A stretch of DNA of 64,000 bases, taken from Tubiluchus corallicola (lineage: Eukaryota > Priapulida > Priapulimorpha > Priapulimorphida > Tubiluchidae). The position numbers were made by a program, and so were the translations under genes. Numbering within the stretch: the first letter of the stretch is position 1; the number at the start of each line of letters is the position of its first letter. The stretch spans positions 310,001 to 374,000 of the forward strand of contig JAQGDQ010000040.1 of NCBI GenBank assembly GCA_030141605.1. Reading direction: 5' to 3'. Positions 1-12,715 of this stretch are shown one piece after another. The notes beneath the pieces are model-generated. The model was given only the letters and a program-made list of their open reading frames with translations, had not been told where the DNA came from and did not search any database.

Positions 1-635
1 AAAATTAAATGTTAATAATTGTCCCAACGGGCAATTCTAGATTTAATAATTAAAAATTTAGTAGAAATGCATGCCTCTACGTACTGAAAGAGTTAGTGAG
101 CACAGGTGCTGTATATCATTATTTTTAAGCTCACTTTTGTTTGTGTGTTTACGGTTTCTGATCAGAGGGCGGGAAGAAAACATCGCTCTGGTGAACAAGG
201 CTTTACAAATGTTTTTTTTCACCGCGCTTGTCATAACATACACGCAACTGGTAGTTATCGTGAGCGGATGTTCACTTTTCTGATTTTACTTTATTACTGA
301 TATTCGCGAGACAAGTTTATAGCAGCATTGCGTCATTAATCAGAGGCCAGATTCATCACACGTCACAGAGAAAGTTATTCGTTGATTCCCCGAAGCCAAA
401 CAAATTAGATACATGTATCTAACTCTTCTATTATGGTATTACCACAAATAATTATCAAAATGTACTTGGTTGAAAAATTAAGTTTTATTCACTTGCGTCT
501 GGTGAGCAACCTGATCAAGCTATAGTAGCTCATAATACTAAATGACGAAAACGTTGTCCTTGTAATTATATATCATTGCAAATTATATAAGGTAATCAGA
601 AATATGTATAATATGTATGACTAGCATCTAAATAG

Positions 636-836
<201 letters not shown>

Positions 837-1200
837 GAGACAGCTGTTTCCACCAGAGCCTGAACATTGTGGTAAATTCATATTTATCTTGAATTGTTAT
901 AATAAATAACGTTTGTTTTCACTAATGCTGGTGTCTGTTATGAAGTGACAAATTCCTCATACACTTTTTGTACTGTTACCATCAATTATTTTACTTACTG
1001 CATGCCAGTTTTTGTGATAAATTTGATGGACTACATAGCATTTCAATGAATTACTACTACTATCCTGCCTCAATAGGTACTAGCAACTAGAAAGGTAATA
1101 AAAGCAATTATGGTATAAATGTGCTATTATCGCTAAGCAAAGTATGCTACGAGTCATCAAAAACCAATTTTTAAAAAGCTGTAACTCCGACAAAAGATAT

Positions 1201-1480
1201 GTAATTAAAATATAGATACAATAACCTTCTTTTAAATAAAAGGTTCATCACCAAAAATCCCTTTGGACTAGGTTAATTTACTGAACGTTCAGAAATTATT
1301 GTAAGCATTTTATCCCGCCAAGGCCTTCACTGTTTGCAATTGTTTGTAATTAAAATATAGATAATCCTTTTTTAGATTCAAAAGTTTATCACCAAAAACT
1401 TTTTTGGACTAGGTTAATTTATTGAATATTCAGAAATTTAGTGCAACCATTTCATCTCTAAGGCCTTATCTGGTTACAAA
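1201..1480. repeat. Diverged tandem duplication, unit about 140 bases
   Basis: Two adjacent copies (about 1201-1344 and 1345-1480) share, in the same order, the blocks GTAATTAAAATATAGATA, TTATCACCAAAAA or TCATCACCAAAAA, TGGACTAGGTTAATTTA, TTCAGAAATT and AAGGCCTT. The copies differ by scattered substitutions and small gaps, so the duplication is old. No coding potential is seen. Confidence 0.85.
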
Positions 1481-2844
1481 CACTAGTATAATATCTCTTT
1501 GCTGTGACAATACTTAATGAACTGGGATTGCAATCGACAGTAACATACTCTAAGAGGATGAGTTCTTGCCATTAAAGTGTTATAGTGAAGGGCAGAGTGA
1601 CAAGATAATGGAATTTAGATGCTATGGCGCATAAGTCATCCGGGAGAGATTTTAACCCTGTCGTTACGATTTTACTGTAATAATTTTGACGTGAAAAGTA
1701 CGACCACTGTTACAGAAAATGAACATTAAATCAAGAAAAGAAGGAAAAAGAAAAAGAGGAGGAAAAGAAAAAATTAAATATATTTTAACCTAAGGGTTAT
1801 TATTTTGTTGATTAGTGTCGTGTTAAGTCTATGTACACTTACCAATTCATTAAAGAACAAATAAATAATGTCCTTAATGACACTGTTTGGAAAATTTGGA
1901 AAAAGTGACTGAGGACAATTTAAAGTATTTCTGTCTTAAAAAAACAGTGACATGTAATCTTTCGATCTGATTATCTAAATAATTACGAAATTGTGTTTAG
2001 CTACAAACGTTAAAAAACGCCGAACCTGCTGAGTAAATGGAAGTTAGAAACATGCTTCTGGGTGTTAAATCTGACTCATTGTGTCCGCTATAACTGTCGC
2101 TTTTCTATACACATCTGAACGTAGCTAGACTCTCTTGCCGCTTGATCGTCTCGTCTTAGAGGTTCATTTTTGAAAATCTTTCAACATTAGTAGTAAGCCC
2201 TTCTACTGAGTGCTGAAATATGGCTTCCACTGTGTTGAACTGCATAAAATATATGATCGTCGACTTTTTAAGAGCACAAATTACACGTAGCTTCAACATT
2301 GAAAGCAATAATTTTAACGCAGATGCCTCATTAAATGATCAATTAATGTTCAAATGTAAACGTCGCTAATCGCTTTCATTCGATGTTAACCCGTGTGGAC
2401 ACAACTCTAAATCAATGATGGTACGTCGCCGTCTATATGTCATGTTCAATATTGTTCAGGAATATCTCCGAGCATTTATAGAGTATTTATACGTTGCATT
2501 TGTTTTGCCTGGCAAACATAGGCGCTGCACGCTAAAATGAGGTAGTGAAGATAAATGCTGCAGTTAAATACATGAAGATAAACGTCTGAGATAAATGCCA
2601 GCGCACAGTACGCTGGTCTAAAATGGCGGCAGTCGGTTACGATAGTCTAAATTGGTAATGAAAAAGTTGATTTTTTCGCGGAAACGCATTTCTGTCCAAG
2701 AATTGTTATTTTAATTACAAACTTTGATGCATCATTTCAGACCATATCACATTACTGATTTTTATCAGAGTGTAGCCTGCATAGTGCTGTGGTTTGCGGC
2801 AAAACTTGATTGTATTTCGTCCTAATTGGCTATCCTGCTTCCTT

Positions 2845-2915
2845 CGTCATCGTCATCATTATTATCATCAGCATTATCATCATCATCGTCATCATCACCA
2901 CCATCATCATAATCA
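2845..2915. repeat. Imperfect CAT/CATCGT trinucleotide tract
   Basis: This is a run of CAT, CGT and TTAT units just upstream of the PNP-like exon. It produces a spurious histidine-rich open frame. It is simple sequence only. Confidence 0.8.
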
Positions 2916-3067
2916 TGTTATCGTCTTGTTACTGTTATTTGCATACTACTATTTTACCTTTTTGGTAGCACGTATTGAGCTTTGACTACAAAACGAGTGA
3001 AATTATAGGTCTATTTATTGTAGCCTGTAGCAGTCGAACTTATAAGGTGATATCTTTTCATTTGCAG

Positions 3068-4026
3068 GTTCAGCAAAAATAATCGTAATGACATCCGTAA
3101 CATTTGAGAAAGGGACACGAAGTCCCCAGACAGGAACGTCACCCACAGTTCCTCGTAAAAGAATGCTGAAGAGGGTAGCATCCCAACATGAGACGGACAT
3201 CGATTGGACAGCGGAGTTTGTCCTTGCTCACACGAAATATCGCCCTTCAATCGCCGTTGTCACCGGAACTGGCATGACGGCATTTTCGAAACTCCTGGAA
3301 GAATCAGAAGTCATTCACTATAAAGACATCCCCGGCTTTGCTAAGATCACAATGAAGGGCCACCAGGGTGAGCTGATTTTGGGGAAATACGCAGGCAAAG
3401 ACATTGCTTGCTTCGACGGACGCTTCCACGCCATGGAGGGCTATGACCCAACAGTTTGCGGTTTACCAATTCGAATTATGAAGCGCCTGGGCGTCAAGAT
3501 CTTCATTGCAACTGGTACCTGTGGTGCTCTAAATGAAACATACAATGTAGGCGACTTCATGATTGTAAAGGATCAGTTAAATTTTCCAGGTTTTGCAGGT
3601 GACAATCCAATGCGAGGCTACAAAGATGACAAGACTGGTAAACGGTTTGTCCCCATGAGCGATGCATATGACAAGGAGCTTCGTCAGCTGGCAAAAGATG
3701 TGGCATCCGAGCTGGGTTTTCGCGACATAACCCATGAAGGCATTTACTGTTTGATTCCAGGACCTACCTATGAAACCACAGCAGAGGCCCGGATGTTGAG
3801 AATGCTGGGTGGTGACATATGTGGACTGAGTATATGTCATGAGGTCATTGTAGCTCGCCATTGTGAAATGAGGGTGCTTGGTCTATGCTTGGTGACTAAC
3901 TCAATCAATCAGGAGTATGATTTTGCCATACCTATTACATACGATGAAATAGTAAGAACGGCTAGGTCACGAAAAGCAGACGTGAGGAACTTCCTTAGCG
4001 CCATCATCAGAAAGTTAGATGTTTAA
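3068..4026 (+). CDS. PNP: Purine nucleoside phosphorylase-like protein, single long exon
   Basis: The frame from ATG 3088 gives 312 residues, against about 290 for animal PNP; the extra length is a basic N-terminal extension of about 35 residues. PNP reversibly phosphorolyses purine (deoxy)nucleosides in the cytosol. Family landmarks are visible in order: TGTGM (61, for the GSGLG phosphate loop), GHQG (91), GRFHAMEGY (111-119), LNFPGFAGDNPMRG (164-177), MSDAYD (190-195), PGPTYETTAE (224-233), EVIVARH (252-258) and TN (270-271). Human-numbered residues His64, Arg84, His86, Glu201 and Asn243 are kept. Ser33 becomes Thr, Tyr88 becomes Met116, Asn115 becomes Gly143, Phe200 becomes Tyr228 and His257 becomes Tyr285, so specificity or activity may differ. 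An acceptor-like CAG ends at 3067 and the frame stays open from 3068 to the ATG, so a further 5' exon is possible. The bulk being one exon suggests a retrocopy. Family membership is firm; enzymatic activity is uncertain. Confidence 0.9.
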
Positions 4027-4150
4027 ACTACCATTTTTTATAATTTTCGGTGCCGCTAGGCTCTTTTAATTTTAAAGAAAACAAACGCTTTCTTCCCGTC
4101 ATTTATTTTTCGCTTCTTTTTTAAGAGGAAGCTGAGCATAATACACTTTT

Positions 4151-4156
4151 AATAAA
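4151..4156 (+). terminator. Polyadenylation signal of the PNP-like gene
   Basis: A canonical AATAAA hexamer lies about 125 bases after the TAA stop of the PNP-like frame, at a usual distance for a short 3' UTR. Confidence 0.6.
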
Positions 4157-7100
4157 GAACTAAAATGAACTTAGCTCATTTTACTCCCTGCAATTCATGA
4201 TTCACGTTACGTTGTTAAGGAATGACTAATGGCTTGATTTTGGGAAAAGAACCATAGTTTTTTTTAGACCTTTCAGTTATGTAGTACATATTTCTCATGG
4301 AGTTTTTTGATTCTGGTTTGGTTATTTTTCATACTTAAACCCCACCTTTATTAAACCTTTTCCAAAGTTAGATTTTACATAATTTTTATCCATCTTGCCC
4401 TCAGAATTTCTAATATCCTGTCTTAGATAAGGTCCATACAGACCGAGTTCACTTGTTTTGTCATCAGCGAACGACAATATAATAATAATTGCGGCACTGT
4501 TTTACTGGTATACTACTGAAACGTAATAAAGCATTTTAAATGTGAGCTCTTGCTTCGGGACATGGTGTGAATGCAGGTTAACGTAAGTGGACAAATCATA
4601 CCTCTTGCAGTTATTGTTGTCGTGGAGAAACCACAATGAAGCTCAGTTAAAATTCGCTCAAATTAGTTTGCTGATCGCACAGTTAAGTGTTTATCCGTTT
4701 CCAAATTGGTGTTTATTGATGTGTTAACCCAACAACTGTTGTGCACAAAACCATACTTTATTGAACAATTTATGTTTGCATTCCCAAGGAATGGGAAAAG
4801 TCCGAAATTAAAAGTGCTCAACCTCGCAAAGAAGATGTAAATTAATTTCAGTAATCAAATTTCGAATAATCTGCCTTACTAAAGTATGGCGCTATTAGCA
4901 AATTTAAATTGTCACTGATTATAATGTAAAATAAATCGCAATCGTTTTCTCCGGAAAATGAGAAATATTAAAGCAGTTTATTTTGATTGCCTGTTATTTA
5001 CTGTGAGCACACGCATGTTAATCGTATATTATTTCTTAAAAGCGTTATTATTGGCTTTAGGACCTTTACCATTTGTTGCAAAATGCATTTTCTATGTTTT
5101 CCATTAATCAATTTTCTTCATTAAACTTAACGATGTTTTTCGGCTTTTGTAATACATTTATGTTTCGTACATAACGACATACATTGTAGCATAAGTGTAG
5201 TGTTTATTTTCGCTGCGTAGACCAACCTATAGAAGCATAATAATAATAAGTACTACTCGCTATAACAATTGTAAATGAATGTACATATGTAAACTATCAC
5301 CAGTTTAAGCTAATCACAATTGCCCTTGCCTAAGCCTAGGTAGCGCCTGGTTTTTGTCACACACAGCAGGACAGGCCCATATTTGCACAAAAGATAACTT
5401 GTAAGTAGTCTGTAAGTAGTAGAACGCATAAAGTCGTCGTTGTTCTTCACTTTGTAAAGTATCAAAAGTATAAATGTATGTTACAACGCAATACCTAAGT
5501 ATGCAACACGCAATAAAAGTAATTATTATTATTGTTCTTCGATGTGCGTTACATTTAGAATTATAACTATTTCGTTTTATTTTTAATGCTCTGTTGTCTC
5601 GTTTGTTATTATCTGAAAAAAATCTGCAAAATAAAAAGATGATAAAAAAACTCTTGTTGTATTTCTGTACTTGTCTTAGTTCTACAGCGGAGTAGTGCTT
5701 TGCAGAAACGATATCTGCGACCTTTTGACGAAATAAAATTTATACGTACACAAATTATGCAGCTTCATAATTGCACTATATTTACTTTAACACAGTCATA
5801 AACCTAGGTTCCGCTAAAACTAAGAATAATACTTATTTGATCGAATGAATGCAATTATCTTATTATTATTTCTGCAGGTTTTTTTCTTGTCATCAGCTAC
5901 ATGGCCAATTCTTCAAGTAACAAGAATTCTCTTTAATTAATTACACCATATTCCGCCGAGTTGTTGTTGTTTCAAAGTTGCCGAATGTCAGTTTGGGTCC
6001 TAGAAAAAAAACGGTGATTCCTCCACTCACTCTGTCTGACACACTTTTTCAAACTCCAAAATTATTTATTTAATTAAATTGGAGTTGGTAGGATGATTAC
6101 TTAGGATGTCTTTGGCTCAAAACCAAACAGTTTGTAGCAGTCTATCGATAAATAGTAAATTATTATTTTTGCGAGATTTTCTGTTGGTTTTGTTTTTTAT
6201 ATTCGTGAATAAACTGATTGATTTATAATGGAAATCTGTTTCACATCAGGATTAAAAAACATTTGTATCCACATTAGAATAACATGGTAAAATATGAAAA
6301 TGAGTGCATGCTTAAAGAAATCTAACTACGTCTGGTTAACAAGTTTTTTGGCTTGTAAGGAACAGCCTGATTTTAATTTCTGATAGATCCTTATGGACTC
6401 ATGACCATTAACGTAAGACAGTGTCAAATTTGAACACTGAAAGCCTAAGCCTGTGTCGTATTAAGATTCTGCATCATTATGTTGTATATTATTCTAGAAT
6501 AAGCCTTTCACAGTTCCGACGATTGATGATGATAGTAAAAAGGTCAAAGGTTAAGTGTAATAGATAACGCATTTGTGTACACTTGACAACACCTCGCAGT
6601 CCATGCTGTTATAGTAGTAACAGTTTTAGCAGCTAGCTAGAATCTTATCTAGTTCATTTTTTCTTGTCTCCAAGCAAGATCCTGCTAGTAAATCACTCTA
6701 CGCAAAGGCTAATGTATAATTTAGTAAAGTCCAGATAAAATAACTGAAGTTACTGAATTGATGCGGCAGATGGCTTTGCTTTACCCATATGTCACGTGAC
6801 GGTAGTAGTTAAGATGCGCTGCTATGACACACTTGACCTTTGACCTACAGCAACTGCGCGTGCTCACAACGAAGCTGTGAAAAGGCTTTTTAACAGTTCT
6901 TTTTTCCATTGGTTTTGCAGCATCGTAGTTTTAATGTTTCGTTGTAAAGCACGGTTTGTTGTTTAAAAGTCATTTAGCAGTTGCTAAAGTAAAATCATTA
7001 AATAAGTTTTATTAAACAAACACATTTTGTTACAACTGTTACATTTATCAAACTACTGAACTGCAAACGAGTTTACAATCAGGCAATACTAAACAACAGT

Positions 7101-7542
7101 TAACTACGGTTTATGCAGAATTTTAGTTAGTGACTTATCAGTAGCTGGGGCTGCTTGCAGTTGTGTAGGCCCATATATAGCCTTGATGAAGAAAGCCATG
7201 CTGTGATGGATTGCTGAATTGCTGATGGCGTGCCTACTTGGATTTTTTCTGGATTGTTGAGAATTCTAAATTGTTAAAATGTTCTTTATAAAAGGTACAA
7301 CGTTAATCGTTATCGATGACAACGACATTTGAAGTGATTATCACTTAAATGACAATAAACGTGAAAGTCTGTTATATATCTATTTAACAGGACCGGCCAG
7401 TAAAGATTTAGGCGTAGGTCTAACTTCACTAACATGCTAAATCGCTTGCACATCAGCACATCGTTTCATGTAAGTCGGTGGCGCCATCTACTTAGTAGTC
7501 GATGTAAACCTGCAACTGCGTGTTAGTGTATGCTAAATTGCT

Positions 7543-7606
7543 GACAAAGTAATGTTATTGGTCGGTCAGAGACAAAGTAATGTTATTGGTCGGTCAGAGA
7601 CAAAGT
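7543..7606. repeat. 28-base tandem duplication, 2.3 copies
   Basis: Two identical 28-base units (7543-7570, 7571-7598) beginning GACAAAGTAATG are followed by a partial third. The perfect identity suggests a recent slippage or duplication event. Confidence 0.9.
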
Positions 7607-10320
7607 TTCGCCTTCTTATTGTTATCAAAACAAGGGTTGCTCAACTCGACTGTTAACAGTGGTTTATATTAATCAGTACTGGTAAATGCACCAGATTGTG
7701 CGGGACCGTGTGATTAATTAAATATTTTCCCTTAAAGTTCATGAACTGCTTCGCACAGTACGCGTATCTGTATTTACATATAAAGAGAATTCATAAACGA
7801 TTATAAATGTCCTTAAATAACAGCCCAACGTTTCTGTATCTGGTGAATGCTAGCAAAGCGCACGACTGCGTTAATCACCATTATATTGTCCCATAAGCTT
7901 AAAGATGCTGGTATTTCATCTCCATTTAATTTTCTTAACATTCTAGTACTCTAAGCAGCATTCTCGGACACAGTAGAGTACATTTCTGAGTACTTTTCAA
8001 TTAGTAATTGAATTCGTCAAGGGACGTGTACTGCACCCTTCTGTTTCTTTGCATACTAATAATTTGCCAAATTTTTGTCGTTTGAAACAAATAATATGCA
8101 ATTCGCTGAAAATTTGTGTTCAGCTTTCGCTTTTGCAAAGTTGTTCAGCATTTCAACAAAGCCAACATTAGAAATTCGTCAGCGCCAGTGCAGTAATGAT
8201 TAAATTTATATTTATTTCACGCAACAAGGGCGCATCACCTTAATAATTGATGGTTTTGCAATTTCAAAGGAAAGATGTAATCAACAGAAATAAAAGCATA
8301 ACCATGAAAGACGCAAATGTATGAAAAGAGTAAGTGTTAGTCCTGCCTTAATTTTGTTCATACGTACAGGTCTAATCCCACTGCGCATCAACTATAGCTT
8401 ATAAAAATTTAAAATCTGAAGTTTCATCTCCAAATAATAACAACAATAATGAGCCTTCGTATTTCGATTCTTCCGCTTAAACTGGGATCGGTTATGTCGT
8501 TATGATATTCACCTCACTATTAATAATGATGTCGATAAGTTAGTGACGGCTTTGTGAAACCGGGCCTTGCTATTTAGGTGTGCGTTTAGTGATCTGCAAA
8601 GAGGTAAAGTTTCATTAGGAACAAACTTACGATTACGATTACGATTTCGACGTAAACGTGGAAGCCATGAAATGTGAAAAGTTTGGCACCAAAATTTAAT
8701 TAATTTGGATGTTTGTTCCATCATAGGTTGATACTGTAGGAAAAAGAAAATTTAAAGTATTATGTAAAAATTAAAAGCACTTTGAAATTTTATTTGAAAA
8801 ATCAGTAAGCTTGAAATACTTGTACACCATGGAAATTAAAAATGAATAAAGGGCAATAACGTATTCGACTCCAAAGTATTCGTCGAATCCAAAGTAAAAA
8901 AACCGAACGCTCAGCAATTACTACGTCTAACAGTAACTGATATAAGTATTAGTACATTCACTGCGGCCTACCGACTTGTTGATTTTTTTCAGCAATAAGT
9001 ATGGGTTTTATAACAAAAACAATATGGTCTGCTGTAATTTCTGTGGCGGTCATATTTATTAACTCTCTAAATCTTATTTTGGCCTTTGCTATATTATACT
9101 ATATAAATATTTTCCGTGAGTACACATAAGAAAGTGCCATGACCTGGTCCTCTTATCATAGAACTAGTATCATTGTCACCGCTTGCAACAAAACAAATAA
9201 TTTACGTTTATAAGGTATTTGGGAGCAAAATTTAACTAGGACTTTTCTCCATGTGTTGGGTGCTAGCTGCAAAGCACCTGGCGAATTTAACAGATACAGA
9301 TACTTGAAGTTGTGAAACATGGATTTGTTTACCGGCTTCCTATTCAGAAAACTGCTGCCCTCCGAAATTGTAATTATTAATGATTTCGCAGCACTACTCC
9401 GCATCAGCCACAATCTCTGCCAGTTCTTGTCGCTAGACCGAATCTCTCACAGATTTCTCTTTTTCATTTGTCCTTCACGACCTCATCTAAATAACAAAAA
9501 GGAGAGTATGTAACTCGCTAGATGAATTCGCTGGCGCAAATTATTAAATACTTCCACGCTTTTTGCGTAAATGAAAATTGTCGCTCAGTACTCCCCCACC
9601 GGTAATAGTCGCTGACAGAATTTATAGGAGAAGTGCTAAGTGTTGATCTAAACGATGGCTTCAGTTTTTTTGCACATGCAGTCCAGGATCATGCCTAATT
9701 AGCTTCTATTTAAGAAGCACTAAAATTAGAAATTCAAACATCTTTTACGGAAGTGTTCGTACAGTGTTCTACACTTTAAGTTACCACGATACGATAAACT
9801 CACATGTTACTTTCATTATATATAAATTAATCTTTTGTCCGTGTACCAGACTACTAAGTATTTTGCAGTGTTTTATATTATCTACTTTCTGCTTAAAACT
9901 GCACAGCATTAAAACTGCTATGTAGCATACTTATAAAGGAAGAAGTTGTTCTATAAAAAATATATTACCTCTTTTGTCCTAGTTCCTTCTTCTTCTTCTT
10001 CGCACATAATTTAGTAAACCAATAAAATGACCTAAGGAAAAGTATTTATATTTTATTAAATGATGTGAACTATTGCAAATCCTAGATAGACATGAACATG
10101 ACGGTATCATAGTATTTACCTACTGGAAGAAAATTATGGTCTGCATATCGATACAGTAAATGGCACTAATGGGTAGTAAAATTGTACTTATTTTCATGAC
10201 TTGTGCTAAATTTGTGCTACACGATGTGAATAAAGTAGGTTAATGTAAATACAATTTGGATATTAAATAACGCTGTGCCAAAATAGAAACTTACAAAAGA
10301 ATGCACAGACGAAGAAATGA

Positions 10321-10455
10321 ATAAACGAACGAACGAACAAACAAATAAACAAACACACATACAAACAAAACAAAACAAAACAAACAGACAAACGAACAAG
10401 CTCAAGCAAACACTCTGAAGTAAACAAGCAAGCAAGCAAACAAAAATAAACAAAC
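10321..10455. repeat. Degenerate (AAAC)n / (AACG)n tract
   Basis: Tetranucleotide-like units AAAC, AACG, AAAT and AAGC occur in a loose array. It creates a spurious cysteine- and phenylalanine-rich frame on the complement. Confidence 0.85.
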
Positions 10456-10855
10456 CTCAGATGATTTGAAATTGGAATTTTTTACAACTAGAATTATTAT
10501 AACCCTGAGTCGCCGAACATTTGGGTTACCTATATCTGCTTATTAAGTACAACGAATCTGCAAAACGTGCAGAATAACATTTATAATGTAAATTATTGAT
10601 TTTTGGAACGTCCGTTCACATGAAACGTTCAGTCAAGAAATATCATGCATGGACCATATGTACATTACAAACAGTGGAATTTTAATGCAGGCGAAAACGG
10701 AAAAAATGAGTCTTATTTAATATATTTGTTTTTCATGAAAATTGAATTGTATCAAGAGTTCAAGCGTCAAATTTTACTGGCAGTGATATCACATAACTAA
10801 GCTGTAAAATGAAATATCTAAGTCCAATCATAATAAATAGCAATTTAAAATAGGT

Positions 10856-12715
10856 TTATGTAAGTATCTTACTAATCACGAACAGCTTGAAAAGAATTCT
10901 CCTCTTTTCTGGATTAACTAGCAAGAAAAATGCATCTCTGTCAGACAGGCGTTTAACTACTTCTGGCAGGATACATTGCAGTCTCGTCATAGTCTTTCCA
11001 GAAGACTTCTTCTTAGCCTGCGCCAATAGAGACTTTGGCAGGACGTACGCATACACATCCTCCAAGTCATTGACAAGATCCGTCAAAAGCTGATGCATCG
11101 GATGCGACAGATTCTCAGCTTCTCGACTACAAGCGATGGAAACTCGAATGTGCTCTTCTATTAATATCACTGGGGCAAACGTCACTGACATTGTCGACAC
11201 CGCATGCAATATTCTGTGACCTTGGAAAAGTGTCCAGATGTATTTTTCTGTTTGTGGTGTGAATCCTTCAAGTCCATGGCGTATCATGCATGGCCACATA
11301 GATCTTCTGTGACACAAACGACGGCGAAATGCCACGTAGCTAATGGAGGCTACGGATACGATTGCAAAAGCGACGAAAATAAACATAATCGCGTGGAGAA
11401 TATGATGATTGTGATGCCAATCAGAAAACCAGGGAGGACTGTCTAAATGAAGATTATCTTCAAGCCAATCTGGAGCATGCGAGCTATCTTTGAATTTGTA
11501 ATAGTTTATTATTACTCCAGACAACGTGAGTGATACTAAACAAGCATAACAGAAAAATGTATAGCAGTTGACTAGACAAATTCTGTGAGGTCTTACGATT
11601 AGAACAACTACTGCCACGAGAAAGAAAACTGATGTTATTATAGTAATTTGAGGAAACAAATGGTTTAACATACTTCCATAAATGACTAGTATAAATAGTT
11701 TTAACCAATAAACCATGCTTCTGGAATACGCCGCACGCCTTTTGTAAGAGGAGAAAAGCCAAAATTTTCCAATGTTCCACGTCCAGTTGATATCCAACAC
11801 GTATTCAATTTCGATAAGTTGAAGGTAAGCTTCGTGTTGTTCCTGATCACTAGTTATCAGTTGGATAGAAATTCTGTTAACCACCCAGGCAGGTAAAAGA
11901 ACAAACATGGCGACGGTAAGCAGTAATAGTGGACCTAGAAAAATAAAATGGTGCCAGCTGTAACAGACGTGTTCATTGTGAGTATCAACCATGTTGTCAT
12001 TGTTGCATTGCATAAATTTAAACACCGCCGTACCAAAAGGCAATGCAATAACTTCAGTGATTCGCATTATGTATTGCTGCGTATGAGATAACGGAACGCT
12101 TATAAAAGGATGTCCTTTCGTCTTTAGCACAACGTAAACCACACCGTACACAAGTAAAATGGTTATTGGCACAAGTGACCATACTAAAAGAATCCATAAA
12201 TAATCTATTGGCACGGACGAACTGGAAAGGAAATATGGAAATGCGTTTGCCTCGCTGCTGTTGACACTTCCAATTTTAAGAAATTCCCAAATGTCCAAGT
12301 TAAATAGCAATAAATAGCGCATACTGTACAGCCATGCAGCTGGCCATGACCAGTGAATGGCCAGCGCTTGAATAATGGCGAAGAATTGTAAAGTCTCGAG
12401 CAAGATAATGAACAAATCACTAAATATTAAAGAGACTGAATTTTCGGAAGTATCGTCCAGGTGCTCGACATTGAATATACTGTTAGATGAATCAGGAAAA
12501 TCGTATTTATCCACACTGATTTCAGAATCGAACAATTGATTTTGATGTCGTCCATGCTGCGTGTATCGCGGTAAATCAGAACTAGTAATAGGAAGTAAAT
12601 CATTGCCTTCGATGGTGCTGTTGTGGTCTCTATCTGTTGCTGTACTTGAAACGCGCTGCACAAAATCAGTGTTCACTGGGAGCAATGGCAAATATTCTCT
12701 TTTTAACGTTGCCAT
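10856..12715 (-). CDS. Multi-pass membrane protein of unknown function
   Basis: An uninterrupted frame of 619 residues starts at an ATG at 12715. The first 90 or so residues are polar and probably cytosolic or luminal. Roughly eight hydrophobic segments follow, about residues 95-122, 125-145, 172-196, 255-280, 335-358, 360-378, 385-408 and 440-465. Recognisable local features are a Trp/Pro-rich IHWSWPAAW, a LDIWEF block after the first helix, and VLIVRPHR before the penultimate helices. A hydrophilic tail of about 150 residues follows the last helix. The arrangement recalls large uncharacterised invertebrate membrane proteins with a TRP-like multi-helix region; I cannot assign a family with confidence. 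The frame ends shortly after a donor-like GTAAGA (complement of about 10860-10870), so the true 3' end may lie in a further exon at lower coordinates. No signal peptide is evident. Confidence 0.8.
   Translation of the reverse strand: MATLKREYLPLLPVNTDFVQRVSSTATDRDHNSTIEGNDLLPITSSDLPRYTQHGRHQNQLFDSEISVDKYDFPDSSNSIFNVEHLDDTSENSVSLIFSDLFIILLETLQFFAIIQALAIHWSWPAAWLYSMRYLLLFNLDIWEFLKIGSVNSSEANAFPYFLSSSSVPIDYLWILLVWSLVPITILLVYGVVYVVLKTKGHPFISVPLSHTQQYIMRITEVIALPFGTAVFKFMQCNNDNMVDTHNEHVCYSWHHFIFLGPLLLLTVAMFVLLPAWVVNRISIQLITSDQEQHEAYLQLIEIEYVLDINWTWNIGKFWLFSSYKRRAAYSRSMVYWLKLFILVIYGSMLNHLFPQITIITSVFFLVAVVVLIVRPHRICLVNCYTFFCYACLVSLTLSGVIINYYKFKDSSHAPDWLEDNLHLDSPPWFSDWHHNHHILHAIMFIFVAFAIVSVASISYVAFRRRLCHRRSMWPCMIRHGLEGFTPQTEKYIWTLFQGHRILHAVSTMSVTFAPVILIEEHIRVSIACSREAENLSHPMHQLLTDLVNDLEDVYAYVLPKSLLAQAKKKSSGKTMTRLQCILPEVVKRLSDRDAFFLLVNPEKRRILFKLFVISKILT

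Larger units (their letters stand above)
4160..10855. other. Intergenic, 6.7 kb, no gene recognised
   Basis: No open frame here has recognisable similarity, and the short frames are not supported by splice-site context. Contents I can name are a 28-base tandem duplication at 7543-7606 and a degenerate (AAAC)n tract at 10321-10455. The rest is AT-rich unique-looking sequence. The lower-coordinate end may contain downstream exons of the membrane protein gene at 10856-12715. Confidence 0.5.
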
